From Tenrec ecaudatus (lineage: Eukaryota > Chordata > Mammalia > Afrosoricida > Tenrecidae), in NCBI RefSeq assembly GCF_050624435.1, contig NC_134541.1:102296805-102360804 (forward strand): DNA of 64,000 nucleotides, written 5' to 3'. Position 1 is the first letter of the stretch; the number at the start of each line of letters is the position of its first letter. This document shows positions 43,363 to 56,152 of the stretch, in pieces. Made by a program: the position numbers and the translations under genes. The notes beneath the pieces are model-generated. The model had not been told where the DNA came from, ran no database searches, and saw only the letters and a program-made list of their open reading frames with translations.

Positions 43363-43699
43363 AGGGACTGCGGGGTCTGCCTCGGCCCGCCTTCCGGAGA
43401 GGGCGGCTGCGGGCGGAGACGCGTTCCCCGCCGGAGCCGCGAGCCTAGCCGGCGCGCGCGGGGGCTGCGGCGTCTCGCCCGCGGAGAACAAGTCCTTAAG
43501 TTGGCGTGGGGGCGCCCTGCCTGCCTCCTCCTCCTCTTCCTCGGAGACGACCGCAGCCGGGAGCCCGCGCCGGGAGCCGGGCTCGACCAGGGCTCCGAAC
43601 CCGCGCAGCCAGGCGATCTCCCGACTCCCGCCACCAAGTGAGAGCCGAGCGCCCGACGCCGAGCTGGCCCCGCGGCCGCGGGGCCGGAGGGAGCTGCCC

Positions 43700-44005
43700 T
43701 CCCCCGCCCGCGCTCCTCGAGGCCGGGGACCGCGGGGATCCCCGGTCACACGCGCGCGCGCGCTGCCACACTCCCTCCGCACCCGCTCGTCCCCCGCTCC
43801 ACCCCAGCCCGTAGCCGGGCTCCGAGGAGCCGGCAGCCGCTGTCCGGAGTCCGGCGGGGAGCCGGGCTCGGGCTCCTGGAGGGAGGCGCCCGGAGCTTAG
43901 CCGGAGCGTGGGGCCCGGCGCGCGCTGAGAGTCGCGGCCGCAGCCAGCAGCCCTGGAGATGACCGGGAGCGGCCACTGCTGAGAACTATGTGGAGAGAGG
44001 CTGCG
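43700..44005 (+). other. GRIN2A: Presumed non-coding exon 1 of GRIN2A (3' portion)
   Basis: A G+C-rich leader ends in a strong splice donor, GCTGCG/GTGAGT, at 44005/44006. It lies about 2.1 kb upstream of the coding exon, similar to the human arrangement as I recall it. The transcription start cannot be read from the sequence; it is probably within 43150-43700, and the left boundary given is arbitrary. Two upstream ATGs lie near the 3' end (43959 and 43988). Confidence 0.6.
43959..43982 (+). CDS. Short upstream ORF in the GRIN2A leader (7 codons)
   Basis: ATG at 43959 reads MTGSGHC and stops at TGA 43980-43982, just before the exon 1 donor. The context (GGAGATGA) is moderate. Rodent GluN2A mRNA is known to be translationally restrained by its 5' UTR, so a regulatory role is plausible but not shown here. 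Confidence 0.4.
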   Translation: MTGSGHC

Positions 44006-44625
44006 GTGAGTGCTGGCGCGGGACGCGCGGCCTGGGCGGCCCCTCGGACCGGGGCCGGCGGGAGGCCTGGGTTGGAAGGGACGGTCGGGCGCGGGAGGGT
44101 CGCTGCGTGGGAAAGAGCGCACCTCCCGCAGGGATCCGGGACCGCGGGAGCCCTCGTCCTTCCCTCCCCCTCTTCTCCTGCCGGCTCATCGCAAACTCAG
44201 CCAACGTCCCCCCCCCCTTCTCCCTCCTCCTCCTCCTCTCCCTTCAGCGCCCCCGCCCCCCCCCCAGCCCCCCGCCCCCGAGCTCCGCCGCTCCCGGCCG
44301 CACAACTCCCGGCATCCGGCTCTGGGGAGGTGGTAGGGGGCGAAGGTGGAGTGCCCAGTTAGCTGTCTGTGGTCAGCCGATCGGGTGCCCTGTGCGCCCA
44401 GGAGGGGAGCTCCCCGTCACTGCCACCCGGTCTGAGGATCCGCACTGGGGGCGTCGCTGGCACCGGGCTTCAGTTCCATCTCTCTGGTCGAGTCCCCTGG
44501 GCGCCTGGGGGGCTGTGTGTGTTGCAGACTGCGGCCAACCCACCCACCCCACCCCCGCCCCTACAGGGTCCCTCCCCCCGCCTGTGGGCTGACCCTGCCT
44601 CTCGGTCTCTCCTCGGCCCTGGCAG

Positions 44626-44816
44626 AGCCCTGCTGCAGAGCCTCCGGCTGGGTTAGCCGCCCCCCGTGGGGGCGATGCGGACAGCGTGGGACAGCCAGGG
44701 GCGCGCGCGGGGGCCGCAGCATGCGGGAGCCCGCTAAACCCGGTGGCTGCTGAGGCGGCCGAGATGCTTGTGCGCGCAGCGCGCCCCACCGCATCCTCGA
44801 CCTTCTCCGGCTACAG
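44626..44816 (+). other. Candidate alternative non-coding exon of GRIN2A
   Basis: The 191-nt segment lies between a possible acceptor (pyrimidine-rich, ending CCCTGGCAG at 44625) and a consensus donor (CTACAG/GTACGT at 44816/44817). If used, it would add upstream ATGs to the leader. There is no transcript evidence in the window, so it could equally be intron. Confidence 0.3.
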
Positions 44817-45457
44817 GTACGTCCCAGCGGGAGACCTGGGCTCGGCGGGCTGGGGAGGAGGGGTGGCGGGCTGGAGAGAGAGCCGGAGAGGAATCGGGGA
44901 GAGAGGGAGCGAGCCAGCGGGAGAGGGAGCACCAGCGGCGAGGCGCCGGGTGAGCACCAGGGGGCGCTGTGCCACCGCGCTGCACCGCTCTCACACTGAT
45001 CGCGCGGAGGCTGATGCGAGTTCTCCCAACTTCCCCGGCTCCAGGAGCGCCCGGCCCCTGGGGCGCGCGCCTGGGCACGCGTGCACGCCTGTGTTGGCAT
45101 TTGCAGGCACGCGCTACTGTGCACCTGGCGCGGGCCATGAGTGTGCACCGCCTGAGGACGTGTGCGGACTCCGGATGGCCGTGGGTACTGCTGCGGCGGC
45201 CTGCGGCTGTGCGCAGAAATGCGCGCTTGCCTGTGAGTGTGTGCAGCCCGCTGCCCACGTGCATCTAGATTCTAGGACTTACCTACCGGTTCACAGTGGA
45301 AACCCCCGGAGGGGCTGTACAGTCGGTCTAGGGCTGAGCGCTGCTGGGGTGCCTCCCTTTCCCCCACGCTCGCGTTCTTTGCCAGCTCCCACGCGCTGGC
45401 CCGCGGGGCACGCGCCTCCTCGCCGTATTTCTGCATTGCACGCGGCACGCGTGAGCC

Positions 45458-45460
<3 letters not shown>

Positions 45461-45549
<89 letters not shown>

Positions 45550-45560
45550 CGTGTGCGTGC
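45461..45560. repeat. (GT)n/(GC)n microsatellite, 100 bp, in GRIN2A intron 1
   Basis: An almost pure GT run, one GC interruption, then GCGCGCGCGC. It is the longest simple repeat in the window and lies about 0.6 kb before the coding exon. Confidence 0.95.
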
Positions 45561-46134
45561 TAGGGAGTGGGTCCCGGGACCCTTGCAGTGGAGCGGAAGC
45601 ACTCCAAGGCCCCTGTATGTCCCTAAGTTCCTGAGCACTGCAGAGTCTGGGGCTAACTGGAGATCCCCTTGGCACTCATGTTGGTGGGTAGGCTGTGGGA
45701 GGGGCAGGGTCCTTTGGAGGGGCTCTCAAGACACCGGGATGGGGTGTTGGGCACCGCCTCCTCACAGCCTAGCTGGGCTGTGGTGGGCTAGTTTGGCCAG
45801 GCAGGGGGCGGTAACTTGGTCTGCACCCGCCTGGAGACCAAGGGGTGGGTGGAGGGCTTTCGCTAGATGCCTAGGAGCCCGGTCAGCAGCCAGCCATGGC
45901 CAGAGTTGGGGATGAGTTTGGGGGCTGGAGTTGTGAATGAAATTGGAGAAGGGTTCCAGGGTGTGACTAGCCTTGGGGTCTGGGAATGGCAGCTAAGCTA
46001 CCCTCAGCCAGCTCTCAGAGTGAGCTACTGCCAGCCGCCCCCCCCCCCACTCCTGGAGCTGGGGCGGGTCTAGGAGCCCTTCAGACTCACTTGGCCTTAT
46101 ATCTCTTTTCCACTGGTCTCCCTCCTCCCCGCAG

Positions 46135-47939
<1,805 letters not shown>

Positions 47940-48045
47940 TTGCTGCTGGGTGCTGTTGAGTGGATGCTGATTTACAGCGAGAGCCTAGGGGACAAAGCCG
48001 AACTGCCCCGTAAGGTTTGGTTAGCTGCCCTCTTTATGGAAAGGA
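47940..48045 (-). mobile_element. SINE/RTE tail fragment, minus strand
   Basis: TTGCTGCTGGGTGCTGTTGA and CTGCCCCGTAAGGTTTGGTT. Truncated by the plus-strand SINE that follows. Confidence 0.55.
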
Positions 48046-48232
48046 GCCCTGGCGGTGTGGTGGTTAAGGGCCTGGCTGTTCTCGGAAAGGCAGGTGATTG
48101 GAATCCCCCAGGCGCTCCGTAGGAGAAGGGTGTGTTTGGCTGCCCGCCTTGGGGCCCCTTTGGGGGGGCGTGTGAACTGTCCTCCAGGGTCGCTGTGGGT
48201 CAGAATGGACTTCACGGCATCGGGTTTCCAAA
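48046..48232 (+). mobile_element. AfroSINE, plus strand, full length
   Basis: AAGGAGCCCTGGCGGTGTGG, GGTTAAGGGCCTGGCTGTTC, and the tail CGCTGTGGGTCAGAATGG. Confidence 0.85.
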
Positions 48233-48249
48233 CATATCTCTAGGGAAAC

Positions 48250-48347
48250 AGATCATCAGGTCTTTGTCCTTCGGAGTGGCTGGCAGGATTTGAACTGCCA
48301 GCCTATCAGTTCGCAGCCATGCACTCAACCCTTGCACCACCAGGGTG
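48250..48347 (-). mobile_element. AfroSINE head, minus strand
   Basis: GGCAGGATTTGAACTGCCAG and CTTGCACCACCAGGGTG. The tail half is missing. Confidence 0.65.
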
Positions 48348-48671
48348 AGGGCTGCTTGCAGTGATCTTACCGAGTAAGCCCCACTCTGTGGCTTCGTCGT
48401 TCGCTCATTTTGAGGGGGGATAGGGCTGAGTGGCATCTTCCGGGAGACCTGAGCTGTGGAGAGGTGCTCAGCCATCGGGAGGGCAGGCACAGAGAGGGCA
48501 GAGCTGCCAGTTCAGCCGGGCATGGGAGTGACATTTGAGAATTTCATTGCTGCTGTTGATACCACCCACCCCTCTTGTGAGGTTCTGACCCAAATGCACT
48601 TTGTGTTTTCTGGGTGATTCTGACCCCACGAGGGCACCAGAGGCATCAGAGAACACAGCTGTGTGCCACAT

Positions 48672-48778
48672 CTGCTCAAGCAGATCACCAGACTGCTCTT
48701 CCCAGGCACTCCATGGAGACTCGAACCTCAGCTGTTTCAGTTAGCTGTTGAGCTTGTTAGCCTTCACACCATGCAGGA
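48672..48778 (-). mobile_element. Older AfroSINE head, minus strand
   Basis: AGCAGATCACCAGACTGCTC, TGGAGACTCGAACCTCAGC and GTTAGCTGTTGAGCTTGTTA. Confidence 0.55.
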
Positions 48779-48819
48779 GCTGGGGGGAAAAAAAAGAAGG
48801 AGGAGGAGTTATTTTTGTT

Positions 48820-48980
48820 AGTTGCCATTGAGCTGATATTTAACTCCTAGCAATCCCTGGTGACAGAGGACAACTGCCCCCATGGGGTGTCCTCGGCTGT
48901 TGCTTCTACAGAAGCACACTGCCAGGTCTTGCTCCCTCGGAACTCCCGGGTGGGTCCACAACATCCACCTTCTCGTAAGC
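48820..48980 (-). mobile_element. Older AfroSINE, minus strand
   Basis: TTGCCATTGAGCTGATATTT, CTCCTAGCAATCCCTGGTGA and AGAGGACAACTGCCCCCATG. An A run at 49020-49037 follows. Confidence 0.55.
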
Positions 48981-49526
48981 CGCAGAACCTGTTAGCAGTT
49001 AGTATCACTCAGAGACTGCAAAAAAAAAAAAAAAAAAGGCAGCAGAGTTGGAAGTCTGATGTCTGGTTGGGTGAGGGCTCAGCATAGCCAATGGGGACAA
49101 GCTGGGTTGGACAAGGTGGGTAGTCTGAGCAACTTTCTCATCCTCTGCCTCAGCCGGGAGGTCTGTGGTGGGCAGAGAGGCTGGAACAGAGGAGTGGACT
49201 CAGATGAGCATCGCTGGATTTGTAGTGTCCCTGACCCCCCATATCAGGCCCTTCCTGGCCAGACTAGTGACCTCTCTGTCCAGGAAGGGGACATTAGCGA
49301 GAGCACTTGGAGAGAGGCAGAGAGGAGTGTTGGAAGCATTGTGTATCTGCTGTTTTATGGGCTTACAGGGGAAAGCAGTATCTTGCTTAAAGGTGTAGGG
49401 AAGAAGAAAAAGTGACTCTGAAATGCTTGAGAAAGGACTGCTACAGAGAAGTCAAGAGTGGAGAAAGGTCCCAGAGGGGTTGGAAAGGAGAGGGATAACA
49501 GGGCCCACTGGCTCAACCTCTACAAA
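48981..49526. other. No recognised feature
   Basis: Intronic; only the A run at 49020-49037. Confidence 0.5.
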
Positions 49527-49728
49527 TCCCTTACTACCGTTGGGAGGACTCCAACGCATAGCAACACCGTAGGACAGAGTAGAACTCTCACTGTGGGTTT
49601 CTGACCCTGTGACTCTCTCTGGGAGGAGAAAGCCTCGCCATTCACCAGCAGAACGCCTGGTGGCTTTGAAACATAGACCTTTCCGCTATTAACCCAAACC
49701 AAACCCACAGTGCCATCGGGGCTCTTTC
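49527..49728 (-). mobile_element. AfroSINE, minus strand
   Basis: CTACCGTTGGGAGGACTCCA, CGTAGGACAGAGTAGAACTC and GGTGGCTTTGAAACATAGAC. Confidence 0.8.
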
Positions 49729-49784
49729 TCGCACTCCTGAAAACACACAAATGCACACCATAGGCACATGTAGACACGCGCTCA

Positions 49785-49942
49785 CACAAGGGAGGGTAGA
49801 ACGGCCCCCTGTGGGTTTGCAAGGCTGTAGATCTGTATAGGAGCAGAGGGTCTCATGTCTCTCAGAGCAGCTGGTGACTGAGAACTACTGACCTTGTGGT
49901 TAGCAGCCATCATGTAACCACTACACCACCAGGTCTTCTGTG
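49785..49942 (-). mobile_element. AfroSINE, minus strand, tail truncated
   Basis: GGGTAGAACGGCCCCCTGTG, ACCTTGTGGTTAGCAGCCAT and CACTACACCACCAGGTCTTC. Confidence 0.8.
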
Positions 49943-50055
49943 GGTTCAAAGTAGCTACTTCCATTTTTTCCAGTAATGAATGCCTACACCCCGTTATTGT
50001 TGGAGTTTCCAGGGGGAGTCGTAAGATGGGTCTTTGATGGAATTGTAGAGCAGGA

Positions 50056-50215
50056 AGGAGCCTTGGTTGAGCCCTGCTCACTGGAAGGTTGAAGGTTTGA
50101 AAGCTTATCCAGTGGCTGAAAGACCTGGTTTCTGTAAAGACTGCAGCCCAGAGACTCCCACGAGGCAGTTCTGCGTTAGCTCCTGGGAGCGCTCACAGTC
50201 AATTGGGCGGCGCTG
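50056..50215 (+). mobile_element. AfroSINE, plus strand
   Basis: AGGAGCCTTGGTTGAGCCCT, GGCTGAAAGACCTGGTTTCT and GCGCTCACAGTCAATTGG. Confidence 0.7.
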
Positions 50216-51027
50216 AACAACAACAAGGCAAGGTACCAGCTTTTGAGATGATGGTGGGCGATGAGCTTGGCTAAGGCAGGGTTTCCCAAAGGGGACATAC
50301 ACCCGTGGAGAGGGCGCTGGAATGATTGAGGGGAGGGGGGCTTGCAGGAGCAGACACCTACACGTTCTCCTGGGTTATGGGCTTTTCACCGCCAGGAGGG
50401 CGCTGAGTCATTTTCCCCGCTTTTTCCGGAAAGGCTGACCAAATCAGTTTGGGAAGCTCTGGGCATCCTGAGGAAGCTGGGTGTGCCCTAGGAGAAAAGT
50501 CAATCCGTGAGGTGTGAGCGCCCCTCTCTGCCAGTAGGGATGCATCTAGTTGGCTTTGTGCCTTTGTCACTTGTTTCCTCCGGAGTGGGCGGTGAATGCC
50601 GTGGTTTGGCTCTGAGGAAGCAGTGACGGGCCCTTGTCTCCATTGGCTCATGTCTTGGGAGAGCCCAGGGTGGTACTCGTGCCACCCCAAACTGACCCCC
50701 CTCTCTCCCTGACAGGAGGTTGACCAGGGCAATCCTGCGCACACCTGTGCTGCTTTCCTGTTGAGATTGGTGACAGGGCAGTGGCCTCGTGGATAATTGA
50801 TGTCAAGTGCTGCCCAGTCATTTCAGCTGCTAGCAGCCCCATGTGACAGCATTGTGGTTTCCTTCCCTGCTATCCTTACAGGACAGCATCTTCAGGCCGT
50901 TCTCTTGTGGAGCCATGGGGTGGGGGGTGGAGGGGTTCCCAACCATCCTCTTCTCAGTTAACAACAGAATGCTTCCACAAGGGCTCCTGAGATAGAAGAT
51001 GAATCAGAATAGTCTTCAGTTTATCAG

Positions 51028-51065
<38 letters not shown>

Positions 51066-51519
51066 TTTTTACCTTTCCCTCTGTCTACTTGACACTTCAG
51101 GAAAAGAACAAAGCCGTCCTAATTGAAATGATGTTAAGTGGCAGGGTTTTAGGGTGTTAGTTTAATTGACAATGGAGATGTTATATTTCCGCCACCCCCC
51201 TCCCCATGCCAGTGGGTGGTCCAGCATGTATAATTAAGTAAGAGGTGAAAGTATTGCTTGGCGTGGATCATGTAATTCTCATGGTGGTTGGATTGTTTTG
51301 ACCCATCCACGGGAAGCACGGGGGCGTTGCCGTACAGAGGTGAGGCCGCCATGCTTCTGCTAAGCGTCTCCCCCTCTGCTCTCCCCCTAGTCATTCCTTT
51401 CTGCTCCGGCAGAGGAAGGGCAAGGTGCCACATTTTAGTGACATCCTTCCGTGGCAGTTACAATTTGTGTTTTGCTTTAAGTTGTTTCTATACAGAGTTT
51501 ACCTCCTCTGCTGCTGGGT
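50216..51519. other. No recognised gene or exon
   Basis: Intronic. It holds the CA repeat at 51030 and a possible old LTR stretch at about 51150-51310 that I cannot name. Confidence 0.45.
51030..51065. repeat. (CA)n microsatellite
   Basis: A CA run of about 36 bases in GRIN2A intron 2. Confidence 0.9.
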
Positions 51520-51630
51520 ACAGGACAGGGTAGAACTGTCCCCATAGAATTTTCTAGACCATATTCTTTGCCACAGTGGACCACCAGGTCTCCCCGTTCC
51601 CCTGGGGGGTGGGCACCACGCCAGAGCTCC
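51520..51630 (-). mobile_element. AfroSINE fragment, minus strand
   Basis: GGACAGGGTAGAACTGTCCC and GGACCACCAGGTCTCCCCGT. Short and diverged. Confidence 0.5.
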
Positions 51631-51972
51631 TTCTCATTTCCTGGGGTACAGTGTAAATCCCCCAAGGACAGCCTTTAAAAGAAACATGCCTATTACAGGT
51701 GTGTGTTTGACATGGTAAATGCTCCTTCACTCCCTGCTTTTAAAAACCATGTCTTTTCAGCGGTGAGCACACTTGGAAAGTATGTGCAAATTTAAAGATG
51801 AAAAGAAAAATCTCGGTGGACATTTTGGTGGAGTTCTATTTATTTCGATCCAACCAAGTTCAGGATTGCATGGTTGGGTTTCCTGGGCTTTGCATGCTGG
51901 GAGCTTTTTAAAGTCAGAAGCCCTATGCTTTGTTTGTTTTAATTCTGGAGACTTCTCAGCTATCATCTGTTA

Positions 51973-52085
51973 GAGGAACCCTGGTGGCGTCTTTGAGCTG
52001 CTGCCCGCGGCTGACAGTTCAAAGAGCAGGTTGGCTGCTCCTGTACAGACTGACAACCCTTCTGCGTCAGCATTGATGGCAGGGG
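51973..52085 (+). mobile_element. AfroSINE, plus strand, internally deleted
   Basis: GAGGAACCCTGGTGGCGTCT, GACAGTTCAAAGAGCAGGTT, and a tail GTCAGCATTGATGGCAGGGG. Confidence 0.65.
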
Positions 52086-54963
52086 GTGGGGCTTGGTGTC
52101 AGCTTATCTGTTGAGTAGTCCCTCTTCACCGTCATCTCTACTACCATCCACCTGGGACAAGAAAAATATGTCTGTGTGTATAATTTCTCGATTTATTTTC
52201 CATGTGTCTCAACTTAAAAAAATTTTAGTTTTCCAGTTTTGTATCTTGCTGTGCTTTCTCAATTATAGACTCTGTTAGCCAGCTTGCTTTATGTCTGTTT
52301 GGTCTATTATTTTGCTCATTCGTTGAGCTTTTAATTTCCACAATGATGTGCTTTAAATTCAAGAAGTACAACCAGGGGGTGGGGGGAGCTTCAAACAATC
52401 TGTGAAAAGCTAATTCCATTACCTTTCAGTTCCACCTTTCCTTGAACTTTCTGAAGCCCACTTAGAGAATTTTGGCCCCTTTACACAACTTCCTCCTTTA
52501 TTTTTTCTCAACAACTCTTCTCATTTTACGGATGTCAGTCCCCTTCCTGCCCTTTGAGGATTAAAAACAAAACAAAAACACAAACCCGACCTATTCCAGT
52601 CTTTCTCTATAATAGGGCTAGGGTCACGGTTTCTTCAGGGGTCAGTTCTTCCAAACTCTGCGACTTTGATGAATGGCTTTCTCTGTGAATGCTAAGTACT
52701 TGTGTGTTTCTTCTGCCCCGAATCTGTAAGGCCTGTGTCCTACAGCCAGAACTTAAGTAGATGGCTAAGCCGGGAATGCCTTTCCTGCCCCACATACTCT
52801 CTGGTACTTACAAGCTTGGGTTCCAGCCTTCTGTGGGTGCCTTGCTCCATGAAGGGCCCTTGACAGGGCCAGGAGCCCCCTCTTTTGTTGTGACTCTGTG
52901 TGGTGGGTGCACACGTGCCATTCGAAGCTAGCAGCATGCTTCTGGGTTCAGCTGTGTCCTCAGATACTCCAGTCCCCTGGCTGGGTGTTGAGACTGCTGC
53001 TCCCTCTGTGACTCATAATGAATACCCCCGCCCCCACCCCAACCAGGTGACACGGCCTTGATTCGTATGTGCTTGAAATCGTATGTTCTTATTTGCGTGT
53101 TTAGAGGGACCCCTCTCTGTTTTTCTCTATGGTTTCCTTTCCTTTACTTCATGTACATTCTGAAGTATCCATCACTTCTGCGTCTTTGTAGCTCAAGTGG
53201 GAGGGAGGTGACGGAGAGTGTGCGAGCTGACGTTGACCTAGTTATCGTTCACGACCTACGTGCATCCATTCCTTTGGAGCGTGATGGGGTATTCTTAGCT
53301 TGGCCTCATCACCGGATAGATAGCCAGCGACTCTGTTCTTCGTGAGGGAATCTGTTTCCAGCCCTATCATTCTCATGATCTTTCTCAGTTTTCTAACCTC
53401 CCCGAGGATTTCTTGCCCATCCACCTGTTGGCTTCCTTTTCGGCAGCCTGCTGGGGCCCTGCCCTTGGTTGGCATTTGTCCCTCAGTGAAGGTTTGCTGA
53501 ATAAAGGAAACGGCTTGTTGGTTGCCCTGCCATCTTGCTGCAGCTTCCACCGGCGCACATGACAGCTTGGTACTGGGTTTTCCGTGAGCCGATCGCCATA
53601 TGCTGCGTGATGTCATAGCTCTGTGCCCCCTCTTCTCTCCAGTGGGCACAGGGAGGAACAGAAAGTAGCCCTGGTGGGGAGGGGTACATAAAAGAGACCC
53701 ACTGAGTAAACACCAGCTCATCAGCAGGGAGGGTGCTGGGGAGCTGGGCCCTGGCAGTGCCCGGGTGTGAGTGCTGTCCTCTGGGGCAGGGTAGGCCTGC
53801 AGGCCAGCATGTGGACCTCATTCAGTTGCTCCTCCCAGGCCTAGAGCTATTCTCAAGGGGGAGCTGTCCTCAGTACTCCATGAGGCACGGCAGCTATGAG
53901 CTGTTCCCTGCCCCCCCCCCCCAATCACTGTGGAGCAGCTAGTGAAGCACAGAGGCACAGCTCTCTCCAGTGTCCCTGAGGGCTTTGGGGACCCTCCCCA
54001 GCCGGGGTCCAGTAGTTTGAGGACCTGCTCATCTTCCCTCCGGCAGCCTCAGGTGGAAAAACCTCCTTTATCAAAATGGATAGGAGGCGACAGAGGGAGA
54101 GGGGATGAGGGTTGAACCTTAGGTCTGTTCTAGAACTTTGGGTTGGTGGTCTCTGATAGGGTAGCCGTGTGAGTGAGAGTGTATGACATTAGGAACTGGT
54201 GGATTTTGTTGGTCCTGAAGCCCCCTTCCCCCTTTCTTTTTCATTCAAAGTTGAACTGATTCAAAACATTATTAAAAAAATAAAATCCAGATTCTATGCT
54301 TCTTGGGCACACTGAGCAGGCCTGGCCCCAAGGGGCACCTTCCCCCCCGCAGCAGATGGCGGGACCTGGCTAGCAGCCTCTCTTTAGATAGGACACTGGG
54401 TCTTTCTTTGTTCAGCACCACCTCCCCTCCCCCCAAACAGGCCCATTCCACGTATTTCTGTGACCTGTGACATTATGTGGAGTTGGAGGCTGCCAGTGGA
54501 AGTGAAGCAAATTGCTGGCGGCTGTTAAAATGGCCTTTCTCTGGTGGACATCTTCTCTCTCTCTTTTTTGGATGCCTTCTCTTCCAGGGGCCACACCCTG
54601 GAGAGGTGGCAAATCCCAGAGGCCCATTCCAGCAGGCGGCCGTAGTCCCTGCCACCATCACAGTTGCACGTCATGCTATTGAGCCCATGGGCTAAATATC
54701 TTCAGCTCAGGAGCCCAGGAACTTGCAACCAGGCAACTCCCCCCGGAAGAGCCCAGTTGGAAAACTTTGGACCGACAGTCTTGGGACTTGAATTTCATTC
54801 CCAAATGCCACATGACCTCAGAAAATGCCTTCATCCTTCTGCTTCTGAAAATTGAGAGTCTGAAACTGCCTTCTCTTTACGGCCTCCTCCAGCTTAGAAC
54901 GGTTCCTAGTTCTTGGAGAATAAAACTGTCAAGAATATACTCAAAAGAGAGCCTGGGTGAACT
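52086..54963. other. Longest repeat-poor stretch of intron 2
   Basis: Nearly 2.9 kb without an obvious SINE, unusual for this window. No exon is recognised. There is a C run at 53910-53922. Confidence 0.45.
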
Positions 54964-55110
54964 TCGGCTTTAATCAGACTCTGCCACCTGCTGGCTGGAT
55001 GGCCATAGGGAGCTTTCTTGATGGCTCTTGGCCTCAGTGTCTTCATCTGTAAAATGGGGCTCATTAGAGTTCCCATTCATAGAGCTGTGCAATTGAAATA
55101 CGTAGATAAA
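54964..55110 (+). mobile_element. MIR SINE fragment
   Basis: CTCTGCCACCTGCTGGCTGG, CTCAGTGTCTTCATCTGTAA and AATGGGGCTCATTAGAG. Confidence 0.65.
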
Positions 55111-55162
55111 GTACTGGATCAACAGCAGTGTCGTGCACAGACTGGAATTTTATCCTGTGTAC

Positions 55163-55365
55163 TCAAAAGTCACTGCCACGGAGTCCATGCTGACTCCGGA
55201 GACCCCATAGGACAGGGTGGAGCTGCCCCTGTGGGTTTCCCAGACTGTCATTCTTTGCAGGAGTAGAAAGTCCTGTCAGTCAGTTTCCCTTGGTGTGACT
55301 GGTAGTTTTGAACTGTTGACCTTGTGGCTAGCAGCCCAAAGTGTCTCCACCACACCATAGGACTC
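55163..55365 (-). mobile_element. AfroSINE, minus strand, full length
   Basis: CACTGCCACGGAGTCCATGC, CATAGGACAGGGTGGAGCTG and CTTGTGGCTAGCAGCCCAAA. Confidence 0.85.
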
Positions 55366-55694
55366 ACCCAACGTACTTCTTAATAAACAGAAAAAACGAT
55401 GCAGGGTGGTCATTGATCCACATGAGAAATGGTGAGTGAGTCCCACGGAATGAAGCAGTCGGGGCTTCAGCAGGAAATGACCTCTCTGCGCTGAGTGTTA
55501 AATCTACTTTGTCATCATTGTTGCTACCGTTGAGCATGGACACAGTGGAGCATGCCTGTGTCAACACGGGCAGCTCAGCGAAACCGATTCGGTCCTTCCA
55601 GTGGTTCAGCAATTCTCCCTCTCCTTGTCTGACTTGTTTCCGCTCATTAACATAAGTTCACGGAAGCTTCTGTCTCATCTTTTGGGTTGCTATT

Positions 55695-55822
55695 GTTGAT
55701 GTGGGGAGAAAGATGGGCTTCTTCCTCTCACAAAGAGTTACAGTCTTGGAAACCCACAGGAGCAGTTACCCTGCCCTACAGAGTGAGTTGGCATTGACTC
55801 GATGGCAGTGAGAGAGTGAGTC
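55695..55822 (+). mobile_element. AfroSINE 3' half, plus strand
   Basis: GGGGAGAAAGATGGGCTTCT, AGAGTTACAGTCTTGGAAAC and GGCATTGACTCGATGGCAGT. The head is lost. Confidence 0.75.
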
Positions 55823-55835
55823 AGTGATTGTTGAT

Positions 55836-55976
55836 TTGAACATATATATATGTGGAATATATATACTGTATATTTTAACGTGTATACCATATATATTGCG
55901 TATGAGTATATATAATGGAATATGTAGTATATATAGTTGAATATATAGTATATATAATTGAATATATTTATAAACA
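55836..55976. repeat. AT-rich block between inverted SINEs
   Basis: Repeats of ATATATA, TGGAATATGTAGTATATATA and related units, almost free of G and C. Confidence 0.85.
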
Positions 55977-56152
55977 CACATGCCATTGAGTCAACCTATA
56001 GGCCTAGGTAGAACTTCCCCTTCTGGGTTTCTGAGGCTGTAAACGTTTAGGGGAACGGGGAGCCTCATCTTTCTCCTGAGGACTAGCCAGTGGGTTTGAA
56101 CTGCTGACCTTTTGGTTAGCAGCCCAATGCATAATCCACTATACCACCCTGC
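55977..56152 (-). mobile_element. AfroSINE, minus strand
   Basis: ATGCCATTGAGTCAACCTAT, CATCTTTCTCCTGAGGACTA and TTTTGGTTAGCAGCCCAATG. It faces the plus-strand copy at 55695 across AT-rich DNA. Confidence 0.8.

Larger units (their letters stand above)
42990..45250. promoter_or_regulatory. CpG island and presumed GRIN2A promoter region
   Basis: Dense CpG and very high G+C run from about 42,990 to 45,250, in contrast to the CpG-poor flanks. The island covers the presumed exon 1 and the start of intron 1, as at many brain gene promoters. I see no clear TATA box. Long open frames here on both strands are a by-product of base composition. Confidence 0.75.
44006..46134 (+). other. GRIN2A: GRIN2A intron 1
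   Basis: This interval is bounded by the donor at 44006 and the acceptor ending at 46134. It holds CpG-island sequence, one candidate exon (44626-44816) and a long GT microsatellite, and I recognise no interspersed repeat in it. Confidence 0.6.

Noticed and set aside
43274-44592. Long overlapping open frames on both strands, up to about 208 codons
   Set aside because: They lie in the GC-rich CpG island, are arginine-, proline- and alanine-rich in every frame, and have no recognisable domains. This is a composition effect.
45291-45675. Minus-strand frames with HTHTHT runs
   Set aside because: They are translations of the GT/AC microsatellite.
44686-45915. 409-codon plus-strand frame
   Set aside because: It runs through a splice donor, a 100-bp GT repeat (giving a CVCVCV run) and intron sequence. 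It is not a protein gene.
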